Source: Ascoidea tarda (nom. inval.)
Lineage: Eukaryota; Ascomycota; Saccharomycetes; Ascoideales; Ascoideaceae
Assembly: GCA_030560485.1 (NCBI GenBank)
Contig: JAKTTS010000068.1
Span: forward strand, 1-43,531
DNA: 43,531 nt
Direction: 5' to 3'
Below, piece after piece: positions 9,815-20,857 of this stretch. Position 1 is the first letter of the stretch. Every line of letters starts with the position of its first letter. A model generated the notes under the pieces. The model did no database searches, was not told the origin of the DNA, and saw only the letters and a program-made list of their open reading frames with translations. The position numbers and the translations under genes are program-made.

Positions 9815-10268
9815 AATTCCTGGATCTCTAATTCTATTTCAATTATTTTTCGCATCTACTTGGATTCAGATATCAATTTTCTTTATTGGGGGTAGATTAA
9901 AGGTAGATAACAACTATATCCAAGGGCATTGATCACGTTTTCAAGTAGTCTTGAAATATGTCACGAGTTATGGAGTAGGGCTATTATATATCTAACCGAA
10001 CTGAGACTGCGTGTGTTTTGTTGAGTGTGCTTTTTCGCAGAAGTGCCTTCTGTCACGTGAAGTGTGACTTCTTTGTGCTCTCTTCGCGTGCTCTCGCGCT
10101 TAAAGCCCTGGCTCTCATGCTTATACTATCAATTTTCCAATTTTCATTATTGTGCTGATTTCACAAATTTATTTTAATAATCAGGACCTTATTAATATTG
10201 AAAATTAAGTAGTTAGTTTGATTATTGTTACTATCTATTATTAATATCATAAATAAAAAAGACAAATC
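9815..10268. other. IRC21 3' end and RPS1 promoter region
   Basis: 454 bp without a gene. The RPS1-proximal half is GC-richer, with a TCACGTGA site, CTCTCGCGCT-type words and an AT-rich leader just before the RPS1 start. No intron signals are seen in the RPS1 leader. Confidence 0.5.
10053..10060. promoter_or_regulatory. TCACGTGA E-box, Cbf1-type site upstream of RPS1
   Basis: A perfect palindrome TCACGTGA about 210 bp before the RPS1 start. Cbf1 binds this word. In several non-Saccharomyces yeasts Cbf1 and Tbf1, rather than Rap1, are known at ribosomal protein promoters. I see no canonical Rap1 site here. Confidence 0.5.
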
Positions 10269-11036
10269 ATGGCTGTAGGTAAAAATAAGAGACTTTCCAA
10301 AGGTAAAAAAGGTCTTAAGAAGAAGGTTGTTGATCCATTCACAAGAAAAGAATGGTATGATATTAAAGCTCCATCAACTTTTGATAACAGAAACGTTGGT
10401 AAGACTTTAATCAATCGTTCAACCGGTCTTAAAAATGCCGCTGATGGTTTAAAAGGTCGTGTTGTTGAAGTTTGTTTAGCTGACTTACAATCTCAAGGTG
10501 ACAACTCCTACAGAAAAGTCAAATTAAGAGTTGATGAAGTCCAAGGTAAAAATTTATTAACCAATTTCCATGGAATGGATTTTACAACCGATAAATTAAG
10601 ATCTTTAGTCAGAAAATGGCAAACTCTTATCGAAGCAAATGTTACTGTTAAAACCGCTGATGACTACGTTTTAAGAGTCTTTGCAATTGCCTTCACCAAA
10701 AGACAACAAAATCAAATTAAAAAAACTACTTATGCTCAAACTTCTCAAATCCGTGAAGTTAGAAAGAAAATGATTGAAATTATGAGAAGAGAAGTCTCCA
10801 ACTGTACTTTATCTCAATTAACCTCTAAATTGATTCCAGAAATCATTGGTCGTGAAATTGAAAAATCTACCCATTCAAATTATCCATTAAAAGATGTTCA
10901 CATTAGAAAAGTCAAATTATTAAAACAACCAAAATTCGATTTAGGTGCTTTATTATCTTTACATGGTGAATCTTCAACTGACGAACAAGGAAAGAAAGTT
11001 ACTGGTTTTAAAGATGAAGTTTTAGAAGTTGTTTAA
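10269..11036 (+). CDS. RPS1: 40S ribosomal protein eS1 (Rps1/S3A)
   Basis: A 255-residue protein colinear over its whole length with yeast eS1: [52 protein letters not shown], the [19 protein letters not shown] block and the terminal [12 protein letters not shown]. It is a structural protein of the small subunit near the mRNA exit site. Codon use is strongly biased (TTA, AGA, GGT, GTT), as expected for a highly expressed gene. There is no intron. In S. cerevisiae RPS1B (YML063W) is next to TEM1; here IRC21 lies between them. Confidence 0.98.
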   Translation: MAVGKNKRLSKGKKGLKKKVVDPFTRKEWYDIKAPSTFDNRNVGKTLINRSTGLKNAADGLKGRVVEVCLADLQSQGDNSYRKVKLRVDEVQGKNLLTNFHGMDFTTDKLRSLVRKWQTLIEANVTVKTADDYVLRVFAIAFTKRQQNQIKKTTYAQTSQIREVRKKMIEIMRREVSNCTLSQLTSKLIPEIIGREIEKSTHSNYPLKDVHIRKVKLLKQPKFDLGALLSLHGESSTDEQGKKVTGFKDEVLEVV

Positions 11037-11701
11037 TCATATTAACTAATGATTCAAAATATCTACTTTAATATATTTTAATATTATTAATAAAAACACA
11101 TAAAATTTAAAAACTAATTGCAATTCAAGTTATTTTAAAACAAAAACCAAAAACTTAATCTTTTTTTTTTATATGATTTCTTTTAATTTCAATTGAATAT
11201 TTATGGGTGTATTTTACTAAAAATAATTGAAGCAAAAAAAATTATCATTAACATTATTAAGAAATTTTCACAAAACTCGTCACAAGAATTAAAACAAAAT
11301 CTATAAAGAAAGAATTATAAAGAATTTGTTTTCATAATTATTATCTATATGATTAAATTCTTGTATATTATATTTATTGTTTTATAAATGAATTTGTTGC
11401 TTATTTACTCAATTCTCTTCGATTGAACAAGTTTTGTAATCATTTGACCATTAAAACCTCTTTGAAAATACTGTAAAACACAACAAATAAACAAATATGC
11501 ATATTAATTGAGGACAAGATTAAAACTATATCGACGAAATAGTGCGAATATATTGGGTTTCAAAAAACTATACAAAAAGAAAAATTATACAAAGAAAAAT
11601 ATTTTAATAACAGCCGAAGAGAATATATAATTAAAGTAGAAAAAAAAATTTATGAAAAATTAAAAAAAATTGATGAAAAAAGCTTATAAATAAGTTATAA
11701 T
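11037..11701. other. Gene-free convergent spacer
   Basis: 665 bp of very AT-rich DNA between the convergent 3' ends of RPS1 and the IMP dehydrogenase gene. It holds A/T runs that could serve 3' processing on both strands. I see no gene, RNA motif or tandem repeat. Confidence 0.6.
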
Positions 11702-13592
11702 TTAATTATAAAGACGTTTGTTGTATGAATGTAAATTGTGAACACCACCTTCAAGTTGAGCAGAAGCAGTTCTAAATTCAAAACGAACATCACCATTATC
11801 AACTTCTTCTCTTAATTGGGCTAATGATTGAACGCCAATATCTTGACAAGAGTGTTGTAAACCATTGAAGATATAGGGAATATATTTTTTAATTGAGCCC
11901 TTATCGACAACTGAACCTGAAACACCTTGAGCTACTAAAACTTGATCCGATTCCGAAAAATAACGAGACGTAGCAGCATTGCCAGAAACAGAAGTCTTTT
12001 GCATAGCATCAATTGAACCCATACCACGATAAGATTTTAAACGTTTACCATCTCTATAGAAATATTCACCAGGAGATTCAGTAGTGCCTGCTAACATACC
12101 ACCCATCATACATGTTGATGCACCTAAAGCGATTGCTTTAGTTATGTGACCAATATTTTGAATACCACCATCAGCAATACATGGAACACCGAATTTGTTT
12201 GCAAATTCGGAGACATTAAAGACAGCAGTACCTTGGGGACGACCGCAAGCCATAACTTCTTGAGTGATACAAATTGAACCTGAACCCATACCAATTCTCA
12301 AACCATCTACACCTGCTTGAATTAAAGAAGCAGCTTGTTCTCTAGTTACAACATTACCACCAATAATTTGTAAATCTGGAAAGGTTTGTTTGATCCATTT
12401 AATTATATTTAATTGGAAAATAGAATTACCTTGAGAGGAATCAAGAACAACGACATCAAGACCAGCTTCAACCAATTTTGTTAATCTTTCTTTATCAGCT
12501 TCGATAGTACCAATGGCGGCACCACATAATAATTGTTTGGTGTGGGAAGATTTTGATGCATTTGGGTAATTTAAGTTTTTCATTAAATCAGTTCTTGATA
12601 ACAAAGAGACCAAATTATTGCTTGAATCGACAACTGGTAATTTACCCTTTTTTGATTTTCTTAATATTTCATTGCCATCATGTAAATCAATACCTTTATG
12701 AGCAGTGACTATATCAGTTGTCATAATTTCAGAAACCTTGGTTGAATTGTCTTCGTGAAATTGAATATCACGAGATGTAATAATACCGACTAGTTTTCCG
12801 GGGAACTTTCCGTTTTCTAAGCAAGGCAAAATAAAAAAAATTATAAGTCGGTTAGTAAAAATTCAATTTGATGATATTGGAATTATAATTTTGATTGATT
12901 CACAATTTCAAAATTTCAAAATTTTATTGTAAGATTCAACAATTTCGATAAATGTATATTCTTAATTGTTTAAGGAATAATTTCAGAATTGAATAAGATT
13001 TCCACAAGAACGTTTGTTCAACAATCGGAAGAACGAAAGTTATTAATTTTTTGATGATCATCATTATAAAAAAACAATTGGAAACAATAAAATGATAAAG
13101 TAAAATTGATTGAAAACCAATGCAGATACACATACCAGTAACTGGATACCCAGCAAAACCTAAAGATTCTTTTAACTTTTTCACATCGCCAACAGTGAAA
13201 TCTGGAGAAACAACCACTGGGTTGTTTATGAACCCATTTTCGTATCTTTTAACCTGTCTAACCATTTCAGCTTGTTCTTCGGGAGAACAATTGTGATGCA
13301 AAATACCAATTCCACCGAGAAGAGCCATGTGGATAGCCATATTAACTTCGGTGACAGTATCCATTGGTGATGAGACAAAGGGAGCCTTAAGTGTGATTTT
13401 TTTGGTCAATTTGGATTCCAAGTTGACAGTAGAGGATGGGAAGTTGATCTTTCCTGGCAAAATCAAAAAATCGTTGTAGGTAAGCCCACCTCTGGTCTTA
13501 GAGTCCATCAATTGGTTGACATCGAGGCCATCTTTGGATTCGTAACCGGAGAGAAAGTCGAGAGCGGTGGTGTGGTCTTGGATGATAGACAT
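11702..13592 (-). CDS. IMD: Inosine-5'-monophosphate dehydrogenase, two exons
   Basis: Exon 1 is 13592-13136 and exon 2 is 12816-11702; joined they give 523 residues, the length of yeast Imd proteins. The junction restores [16 protein letters not shown]. The enzyme oxidises IMP to XMP with NAD+, the committed step of GTP synthesis. Visible parts are the N-terminal barrel segment ([21 protein letters not shown]), a CBS pair in the middle, the catalytic Cys loop [10 protein letters not shown], the flap with [10 protein letters not shown], and the C-terminal [15 protein letters not shown]. The ATG at 13592 matches the family start. A TATAAAA box on the minus strand (13775-13769) lies ~180 bp upstream. 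It sits at the end of the conserved ORC1-TEM1-RPS1 block. Confidence 0.97.
12817..13135 (-). other. Intron of the IMP dehydrogenase gene
   Basis: 319-nt intron with donor GTATGT at 13135, a perfect TACTAAC branch point at 12857-12851 and acceptor TTAG ending at 12817. It is a phase-1 intron that splits a Glu codon. The retained intron would add a false reading frame with stops. Confidence 0.95.
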
Positions 13593-13768
13593 GTTGACGA
13601 TGAGATAAAAAGAAGGTTTAAAAAAGCAGTTGTGAGGTAGATGACAACGCTGGTGATGCTGGTGATGCTGGTGCACAAGCAAGGCAAATCTGGAAAGGCA
13701 GTGTTTGCCAAAAAAGAAAAGGAGAAAAAGAACAAAAAAAAGAGAGAGAAGAAAGGGAAGAAAAATCG

Positions 13769-13775
13769 CCTTTTA
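13769..13775 (-). promoter_or_regulatory. TATA box of the IMP dehydrogenase gene
   Basis: TATAAAA on the minus strand about 180 bp before the ATG at 13592, in an otherwise A/G-rich leader region. Confidence 0.5.
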
Positions 13776-13832
13776 TATCGAAAAATTTTTCAGTCAGCGT
13801 TTAAAAAAATCACCCTGTTGAAATGGGAGAAG

Positions 13833-13849
13833 TCCCGCGGGCCGCGGGA
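13833..13849. promoter_or_regulatory. GC-rich inverted repeat in the IMD / Rex3-like promoter
   Basis: TCCCGCGG-g-CCGCGGGA, two perfect 8-bp arms around one base, between two divergent genes in AT-rich DNA. CGG/CCG half-sites suggest a Zn2Cys6-type regulator. A related CCCGCGGG occurs at 40848. Confidence 0.6.
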
Positions 13850-13880
13850 GATAGAAAATGTTCGGAAGTGATTGAACAGA

Positions 13881-13953
13881 TCAGAGATAATCAAAAGTAA
13901 TCAACAATTATCAACAATAATTAGAGATAATCAGAGATAATCAAAGATAATCA
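13881..13953. repeat. Degenerate AGATAATCA repeat cluster
   Basis: A run of imperfect 9-11-bp units (agataatca, agtaatcaac, attatcaac) just before the Rex3-like start. It is probably a leader or promoter micro-repeat. Confidence 0.6.
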
Positions 13954-13975
13954 ATTGGCGTTAGAGATAGTGATA

Positions 13976-14605
13976 ATGTTCAAGTCAAGATTGAACTTAT
14001 TTCGAAACGTACCTTGTCCTGCTCAGAATTGCACATTAGTCAACTGCTTGTTCTACCATGGGGACACAGCGCTTATTGAGCACAACCAGCCTGATGAGAT
14101 CGAAGGAATAGAGATTAAGAAGCACAACTATTGGGTTGAAGAGTTGAAAGAGATCACAGAAAGAAGAAAGAAAGTGGACCAGAAGATCAAGCTACTCAAT
14201 CTCCAGAAGAAGTTGGCTGCTCAGGCCACAGACTCTGCCAGTGCTTCTGATAGCCTGAAGAGACCTCTTTCGATAGACAGCAAAAGTGATACCAGCAATC
14301 TTGAGCCTAAGAACAAAAAGAAATTGAAATTAAGCAAGCCAGTTCCTGATGCTAAATTCTTAACTCCAAGGAATATCTTGCCTACTGGTCCTGCTCCTGT
14401 TGATATCAGATTAAATTTATTAAAACTATTATATAAATATTATATAATTCTTAACCCAGACTGTAAAAATCCAAATACAATTTGTATCGAAAAGGAATAT
14501 GAGTATGCAACAAAATACAAGTCTTCAAAACTATCTTATTTGAATGAATTCAAAGCTTATATTTTTCAATTATCCAAAAAAATTAATCAAAAAAAGAAAA
14601 AATAA
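13976..14605 (+). CDS. Rex3-like N-terminal module without an exonuclease domain
   Basis: A 209-residue protein. The start MFKSRLNLFRNVPCPAQNC begins a Cys-x4-Cys-x4-Cys-x3-His finger (last part CLFYHG) like that opening the Rex3/REXO1 RNA exonucleases. A Lys-rich middle follows, then a segment ending IEKEYEYATKYKSSKLSYL that resembles the Rex3 helical spacer. Known Rex3 proteins (about 400 aa) continue with a DEDD exonuclease domain. Here the frame ends in an Asn/Lys run and poly-A, and no DEDD motif is found before the next gene. Base composition drops from GC-richer to very AT-rich after ~14400. It may be a decayed or repurposed REX3. ATG 13976 is the first ATG of the frame. Confidence 0.55.
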   Translation: MFKSRLNLFRNVPCPAQNCTLVNCLFYHGDTALIEHNQPDEIEGIEIKKHNYWVEELKEITERRKKVDQKIKLLNLQKKLAAQATDSASASDSLKRPLSIDSKSDTSNLEPKNKKKLKLSKPVPDAKFLTPRNILPTGPAPVDIRLNLLKLLYKYYIILNPDCKNPNTICIEKEYEYATKYKSSKLSYLNEFKAYIFQLSKKINQKKKK

Positions 14606-14679
14606 AAAAAAAAAAAATAAAAAAAAATAAAAAATGAAAATGAAAAAAAAAATAAAAAAGAAAAAAAATATATCAGAAA

Positions 14680-14734
14680 AATTATGACATAATTATGGCA
14701 TAATTATAGTATAATTATAATATAATTATAATAG
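14680..14734. repeat. Five tandem 11-bp units between convergent genes
   Basis: Copies AATTATGACAT, AATTATGGCAT, AATTATAGTAT, AATTATAATAT and AATTATAATAG run head to tail. The last copies overlap the stop codon of the reverse-strand gene ending at 14726. The repeat separates two converging 3' ends. Confidence 0.85.
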
Positions 14735-16748
14735 CATTCTCTTCAACTCTTTAATTTCTTTCATTATTTCCATCTGTTTATTACTTAAATTGTTTAGCTG
14801 GGTGCTTAATAACTGAATATTAGTAGCATTTGATGAACATTGTCGTATTAAACAATTCAATTTAGTCTCGACTTTATTTCTATTCATATTAACGATTCTC
14901 ACTTTTTCTCGTTCTTTTTCAATTGAATTATTATTATTATCATCATTTTTATCATTTTTATCATTTTTATCATTTTTATCATTATTATTATCAATTTTTT
15001 GATTCTGGTCATTGTTACGATTTGTATTATCATTCTCATTTTGACGATTATTATCTAAATTATCTTTAAAGATTTCGGATGTCATTATCTTTGGCTGAGG
15101 AATTGATGGAAATTGCAATCTCAATTTTAATCTATCATTAATCATTTTATTACGTTTAATTAATCCATTGACTGAATGGTCATGAATATTCTTCAATTTA
15201 ATTTTCCTGTTTTTATCAATCATTTTTTCAGTTATATTATAAATATTTTCTAACATTTCGTTTTCGTTTTCATGTTCATTGAAAAATATATTACTTTCAA
15301 TATTATTTTCAATATTATTTTCAATATTGTTTAAAAGAATATGTTGATTTTCGCTATTATTGCCATTATTATCTTCATTAAATTTAGTTTTCTTATTATT
15401 AGTTATTGAATTGTCCTCATTTAATTCTTCAATGGTTGTTTCAAATGTAACAGACTTTCTTTTTTTCCCTGCAAGAGTTTTATTATCGTTCTTATTATTG
15501 TGATTGCTATTACTTGAATAAGAGCTCAGAATCAAAGAATTGGACTCAATTGAATCAATTGATGATTTTTCTGGCGATAAAGATAATAAAGAAGATTTTG
15601 ATGATAAAGGAGGTTTTGATGATAGAGAAGAAATCTTGTAATTGGTAAAAATTTGTTCTAAAGCCTTTTCATCATTTTTGTCGGCATCAATAGTATTTAA
15701 TAGCTTTTTAATTTCAAGATTTTTTTGATCATCTTCAAATATGCTATTTTTTTTGGTAGGTAATTTTAAGCAAGATTTTAATTTTTTAGATGCTTTTTCA
15801 ATTAACAATTTATTAGTTGGACTACTGTTTATATTCATATTCATATTCATGCCCATGTTCATGCCCATGTTCATGTTTATTTTATTTTGATTTTTATTGA
15901 AATTTATATGAGATAAAGAATTATGGATGGGAGAACTTGAGATTGAAGAGATTGAAGAAATTGAAGTTGAATTTAAATTAGTTTTTTCGCTATTAATAAG
16001 ATTGATATCAGTATTATTGATCTTATTGATTGATCTAATTGGAGAAATCCTTTTTTTGTTATCATCATTATTATCACGATTGTCATTATTATTATTGTTA
16101 ATATTATTAAATTTAAAATTATTAAGAGTATTAATTTTATGATCAATTGAGTTTATACTATGAGATAATTTCACAATTGAATTATCTATATTATTGTTGA
16201 TTCTTGAACGAAATCTTGAAGGAGTATCATGAATTGAATTTTTAATATTATGATTACTAGAGAATCTATTAAAGTTTGTGTGTGTATTAGAACTAGATGA
16301 TCTTTCGATCAATTTTAATTTAGTAAAAACTGAATTTCTATCAACACTTTGAGTCAAACTTATATTATTTTGATTAGCATTTAAATTTACAATAGGTGAT
16401 CTAAAAATGTCTTTATCATATTTTCTTAAAGAGATGAATTTAACTGGAGACATTACTCTCTCTGGAGGTTTATTTATACCAACTGGGTTACCATTTTCAT
16501 CGACTAATCGGCCTGGGGACCTTCTCTACAAGAAACAAAAGAGGAAAATAAAATGAAAAAAAGTAATTAGTATAATTGCTAAAAAAAGTTGATGAATATG
16601 AGAAATAAGACCAGAATTTTTTTTTTAAAAAAAATAATAAATTACATACAACTGGAGATAAACTCTCTTTTATTTTTGAAATATCAGCACTAATCTTCAA
16701 GTCTGGGTATAAATTGGGTCTCTTAGAATCCTTCAAGACATTGGACAT
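14726..16748 (-). CDS. Disordered, Cdk-site-bearing protein with a C-terminal coiled coil, two exons; unidentified
   Basis: Exon 1 is 16748-16650 (33 codons) and exon 2 is 16525-14726, giving 632 residues. The join reads KIKESLSPV-RRSPGRLVDENG, then NKPPERVMSPVKF and FRSPIV, so several Ser-Pro sites cluster at the N-terminus. The middle is Asn-rich, with a GMNMGMNM repeat and a KKRKSVTFETTIEELNE patch. The last ~45 residues form a likely coiled coil (QLNNLSNKQMEIMKEIKELK). The layout (N-terminal SP sites, a basic patch then an acidic stretch, C-terminal coiled coil) recalls the spindle protein Fin1, but this is only a resemblance of architecture. The start is the first ATG of exon 1. Confidence 0.6.
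16526..16649 (-). other. Intron of the disordered coiled-coil gene
   Basis: 124-nt phase-0 intron with donor GTATGT at 16649, branch TACTAAT at 16572-16566 and acceptor TTGTAG ending at 16526. Both flanking exons are open and SP-motif rich across the join. Confidence 0.85.
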
Positions 16749-17032
16749 TGTTGAATAAGAACTGGGTATTGGAGATAGAGAGAAGTGAGACCAAAAGAAA
16801 AGAGCACCCTTATTCAGTTGTGTGAGAGAATTGAAGAGAACCAAAGGCAATAGAAAGGTTTCGAAGAGAACCAGAAATTGATCAAACAGAAATTGAAATT
16901 TGTTGATTTGTTGATTTGTTGATTGTTTTGATTTGTGTTTGTTTTTGTTTACATTTGAAGTTCTCGTGGCTACCCCGTACAAAATGCACAAAACTTTGTT
17001 TGCATGATTGAAATTGCAGAAATAGCCCCTAG

Positions 17033-19793
17033 TTAATGCGTCAGTGGAAGAACATAAGGCTCCTCCGCAAAGTTTGTGTAGATGTTGCCGTTTTTCAACC
17101 GCTTTAAATGCGTGCTCAATCGGTGGTTGAGGAGGCTGGAGTGCAGATGAGAGTGGCGGTGTCTACGCGTCACATCTCGCGTCGCGACACTGCTCTCACT
17201 GTAAAAGTGCGTGTCGCCGTAAAAGTGCAGCTCTCGATGGTCATCAGTGTCGTACTCGTCGTCCCGGTAATCTTTTGTCCCGGATCGCAGCCGTATATTC
17301 TTCTTGAGCGACCGCCAGCGTCCCATCAGAGTTCTGCATTTGCTGTTTTTGCTGTTTTTGCTGTTTTTACTGCTCTTACTGTTTGTGCTATCACCTCCAG
17401 GTCCAACCAATTCGCTAGAATCCTCGTCTAAAGGCTGTTCTCCTCTTGATTCAACCCTTTTTGTGTTCATATGTAGACTTTTCTTTACTGGATATTCATA
17501 CGACAAGAAATGGTAGTCGTCCTCTGGAATCTGAATAATGCTGGTGCTGTTGTTGGTACTACTATTGCTGTTTTTGTTTCGAGGAGTGATTCTTTCTATA
17601 CTATTTTCTGTAATTAGTAAGGGAGTCATTGTCCTTGCCATTTTGTGTGTGAAATTAACAAAACTTGTTTGTGTTGTTAGTCTTTTTGATAAACTTATTG
17701 CTGAATTTGATCTAGGTAATTCCCTGTAATTGCTATGATTGTTGTAATTATTATTAATAATGTTGCTTCCGCCACCTGGAAAGTCACCTATATACTCATA
17801 ACTTTGATTGAATTTTTGTCTCTCCTTCTCATGTCGAAGTTTATCCTTTCTTGTGTAATTTAAGTTCATAGTTCTTATTCCAGGTGATGGATTTCCTATT
17901 CCAGTTGATGTATAACTTTTAATTGATTTATGAATTGTCTTTGGTGTTCCTTCATTATTCGTACTGCCACTCGGCGTAAAGGGTTCCTTTAATGTCTTGA
18001 TTGGTGTGTGATTAATTTTTCGATTATTCTTATTATTTTCATTAGAATTTGAACTTGAATTTACTTTCAGCTCAACAACTGAGTTTTGTATATTATCAAT
18101 CTGATCGGAGCTATTAGAATCACTAATTTTCACACCTTGATCTTTATTCTCCTCCTCCCCAATTTTTTTTTCACTTCCAAATCCCAATTTTTTACCTGAC
18201 TTATAAATTAATTCTATCCAACCATCCACATTTTCTTCATTATTATTTTTATCACTATTACTATTAATATTACTTTTCTGAACATCCCTATCGTTTTGCT
18301 CTTTATTTTCTTTATTTTCTTCATTCAGTTTTTCATTATCATTAGAATTGGCATTAGCATCAGCATTAGCATTAGCATTAGCATTAGCATTAGCATTAGC
18401 ATTAGCATTAGCATTATTAATCATATTCATATCCTCTAAAGATGATCTTCGAGATGAATTAAGTTTATAAACAAAATTCTTTAAAGTGGGACTCTTGCTT
18501 CGTGCTTTTTTGAATTTTAAATCGGATATTTTAACATTATTAGTATGCACTGTTAATGATGGAATGGATTTTAATGGCGTTGAAGTATCTCCAAATGAAA
18601 AAGTGCTGGATTTTTTTCTCATCTTTATTTGATTCTCCTGATTATTATTAGTGGAAGTAGTTAAATTTTTTTGCTTGTCATATACAAATGGAGTATCCAA
18701 CTTGTTTCCGTTGTATACGGCATGCGTTACAGACACTGTATTATAGTTAATGTATTCTTTATTCATTCCAAACTTGTTATTAATACTAGCATTATTATTA
18801 GCATTGCTATTAATATTAGTATTAACGTTATTATTAATTATTATTGGCTCAATTGAAATGTGATCACTTATATGATCGCTTAATGTTTTATTATGATTTA
18901 ATTGATTATTGATTAAGTAATGGTCATTTAGTAATGGCATAATAGTTGATGTAGATGATAATTGTCTTTCAACTCTTGTCTTGACTTTTTCAGGTGCATT
19001 TAAGTAACTTGGATTTAAACTATTATTAATAATGTTTGCATTGTTATTAATGATATTATTATTTGAGATGGATAAACGAGATTGTTGGTATATATTATTT
19101 GCAACCGGAGAAGTTGCTCTACTATTTGATCTTGATTTAATAGTGGAAGATCTTCTAAAGAAATCCTTGAAGGAATTTCTTCTATCACTACAGACATCGT
19201 TATTATCGTTATTTTGAGATAGAATTGCTTCATTGATCAGAGGTGTTGAATCGTATATAAGTTTAGAGTCAGATGATAAATTTGAATTTGATCTTAATCT
19301 TGTATTGTTAGTTTCAAAGGAATTTCTTGATTTTGATTTTGATCTGGATCTTGATTTTGAAGATTTCGTTAATTTTTTTAAAAAGTATAGAGATGTAGAT
19401 GAGTTTTCATGATTATCATTATCGTTTATATCATTATAGTTATAATTGTAATTATCGTTATGATTGTGATTATTGTTATTGTTATTGTTATTTGAAAAAG
19501 TATCATCAGATGTATTATTGATATGAATCATTGGAACATTAAACTTTACTAGTGAGTTTGATATATTTAAGTTTGTGTTTGAATTGGAGTAATTTTGATG
19601 GATGTTTGAGTTTTGTATTATGTTTTCTTTAGAACTGAAAGTTACATTTTTGATATGATTATTATGAGTTTTATTATGAGTTTTATTATGAGTTTTATTA
19701 TGAGTTTTATTATTTGTGTCGAGATTGATTGAGTTAAGAGTTGTTATGGTTGAGTCATTGAAATCGTTTGAATGTTTTAAGTTTAACTTTAGG

Positions 19794-19844
<51 letters not shown>

Positions 19845-20857
19845 GTTTTAAGAGTTGGTGGATTAAATTTTGAGAAGAGTAGATTGAATGAGTAAAAGAA
19901 GAAGTGGAAAATGTTTTGAAGACAAGCCAGAAGAAAATTTATAAAATGAAGTATAATTTTGTTTGAGTTTAATTTTTCATTGAATTGTAATAGTAGATAT
20001 GTTAGGTATAAGTTTTTTGTATTATGAGATAATTTGATATTATTATCATTGTCATTATCAATATCAGTAACATTGTGGATATTATTGTGAATGCCATTGT
20101 GAATGTTATTAAGAATATTGTTAGTATTATCTGTGTTGAGATCACTTGCTAGAGATTTGCTTTTATGATGAGATTTGTAGCTATTTAAAGTTGAAAAGAA
20201 GCAATCAGCAGCTTCACTATTTATGCTTTGGTTTGAGTTATTTTTGGTTGAATTTATGATATAATTGTCATTATTAGCAGTGATGGTGGTGGTGATGGTG
20301 GTGGTGGTGGTCTGGAAATTGTTTATTGTAATAAATTGGTTGATGTTGATTAGGAAGTCATTTAGGTTGGATAGAAAAGATATGTTGTTAAGGAAATGTA
20401 AGTTTTTGAGTAGGTAATTGAGAGAGTTTAATAGGAATAGGTGTGTGGATTTCAAGAGAGCGTTGAAGAGAAATAAGGAGCAATTGAAGAAGTTGAAGTT
20501 GAGGAATAGAGTATTGAATAGAGAAATGTAGCCTTGGTAGTAAGGGTTGAATAGCCAAAAGACGAAGAGTAGGTTGAATAGATTAGGTAAAACGGGCATG
20601 AACGATTTAATGCGAGGATAAGCGTTGATACAAGTGTTGATGATAGTGGTGATGGGTAGTGATGAGAGGATTGTGCTGTTTGAAAAGAAGTTGTAGATGG
20701 ATAGGATGAGTAGGAATTTTATCCAAGATTTGAGTAGGATTGGGTTGTTGTAGTTTTGGATTTTGATTGATAAAAGAATTGGAATTAGAAATAGAGAAAA
20801 AAATTGAAAGGAAGAAAAGTAAAACAATAGGTTATTAAAGAGGATTAAGATTTCCAT
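17033..20857 (-). CDS. REEP/TB2-type ER membrane protein with a very long disordered tail
   Basis: A 1274-residue protein. The first ~180 residues are hydrophobic hairpins; LPNLFNLLFVFWLFNPYYQG resembles the TB2/DP1/REEP signature (Yop1, Atg40) in which a short helix leads to a Pro-x-x-x-Gly turn. The rest is disordered and rich in Asn and Ser, with KTHN, Ala-Asn and poly-Asn repeats, an RS-type stretch and a His-rich C-terminus. Two motifs of the Atg8-binding type occur: W880-IEL after Asp/Gly and Y1115-HFL after EDD. That makes an ER-phagy receptor like Atg40 (256 aa) a possible role, but this is inference. Nothing else identifies it. Confidence 0.55.
18351..18415. repeat. (GCATTA)n coding minisatellite
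   Basis: About eleven hexamers, one with a variant base, encoding an Ala-Asn dipeptide run inside the disordered tail of the REEP-like protein. Confidence 0.9.
19657..19714. repeat. 12-bp coding minisatellite
   Basis: Unit ttttattatgag repeated about four and a half times; on the minus strand it encodes Lys-Thr-His-Asn units in the REEP-like protein. Confidence 0.9.
19798..19843. repeat. (ATT)n run encoding poly-Asn
   Basis: About 15 trinucleotides encoding an Asn homopolymer on the minus strand in the REEP-like protein. It is likely length-variable. Confidence 0.9.

Noticed and set aside
18351-19843. Short tandem repeats that could suggest a CRISPR-like array
   Set aside because: They have no unique spacers and all encode in-frame Ala-Asn, Lys-Thr-His-Asn or poly-Asn runs.
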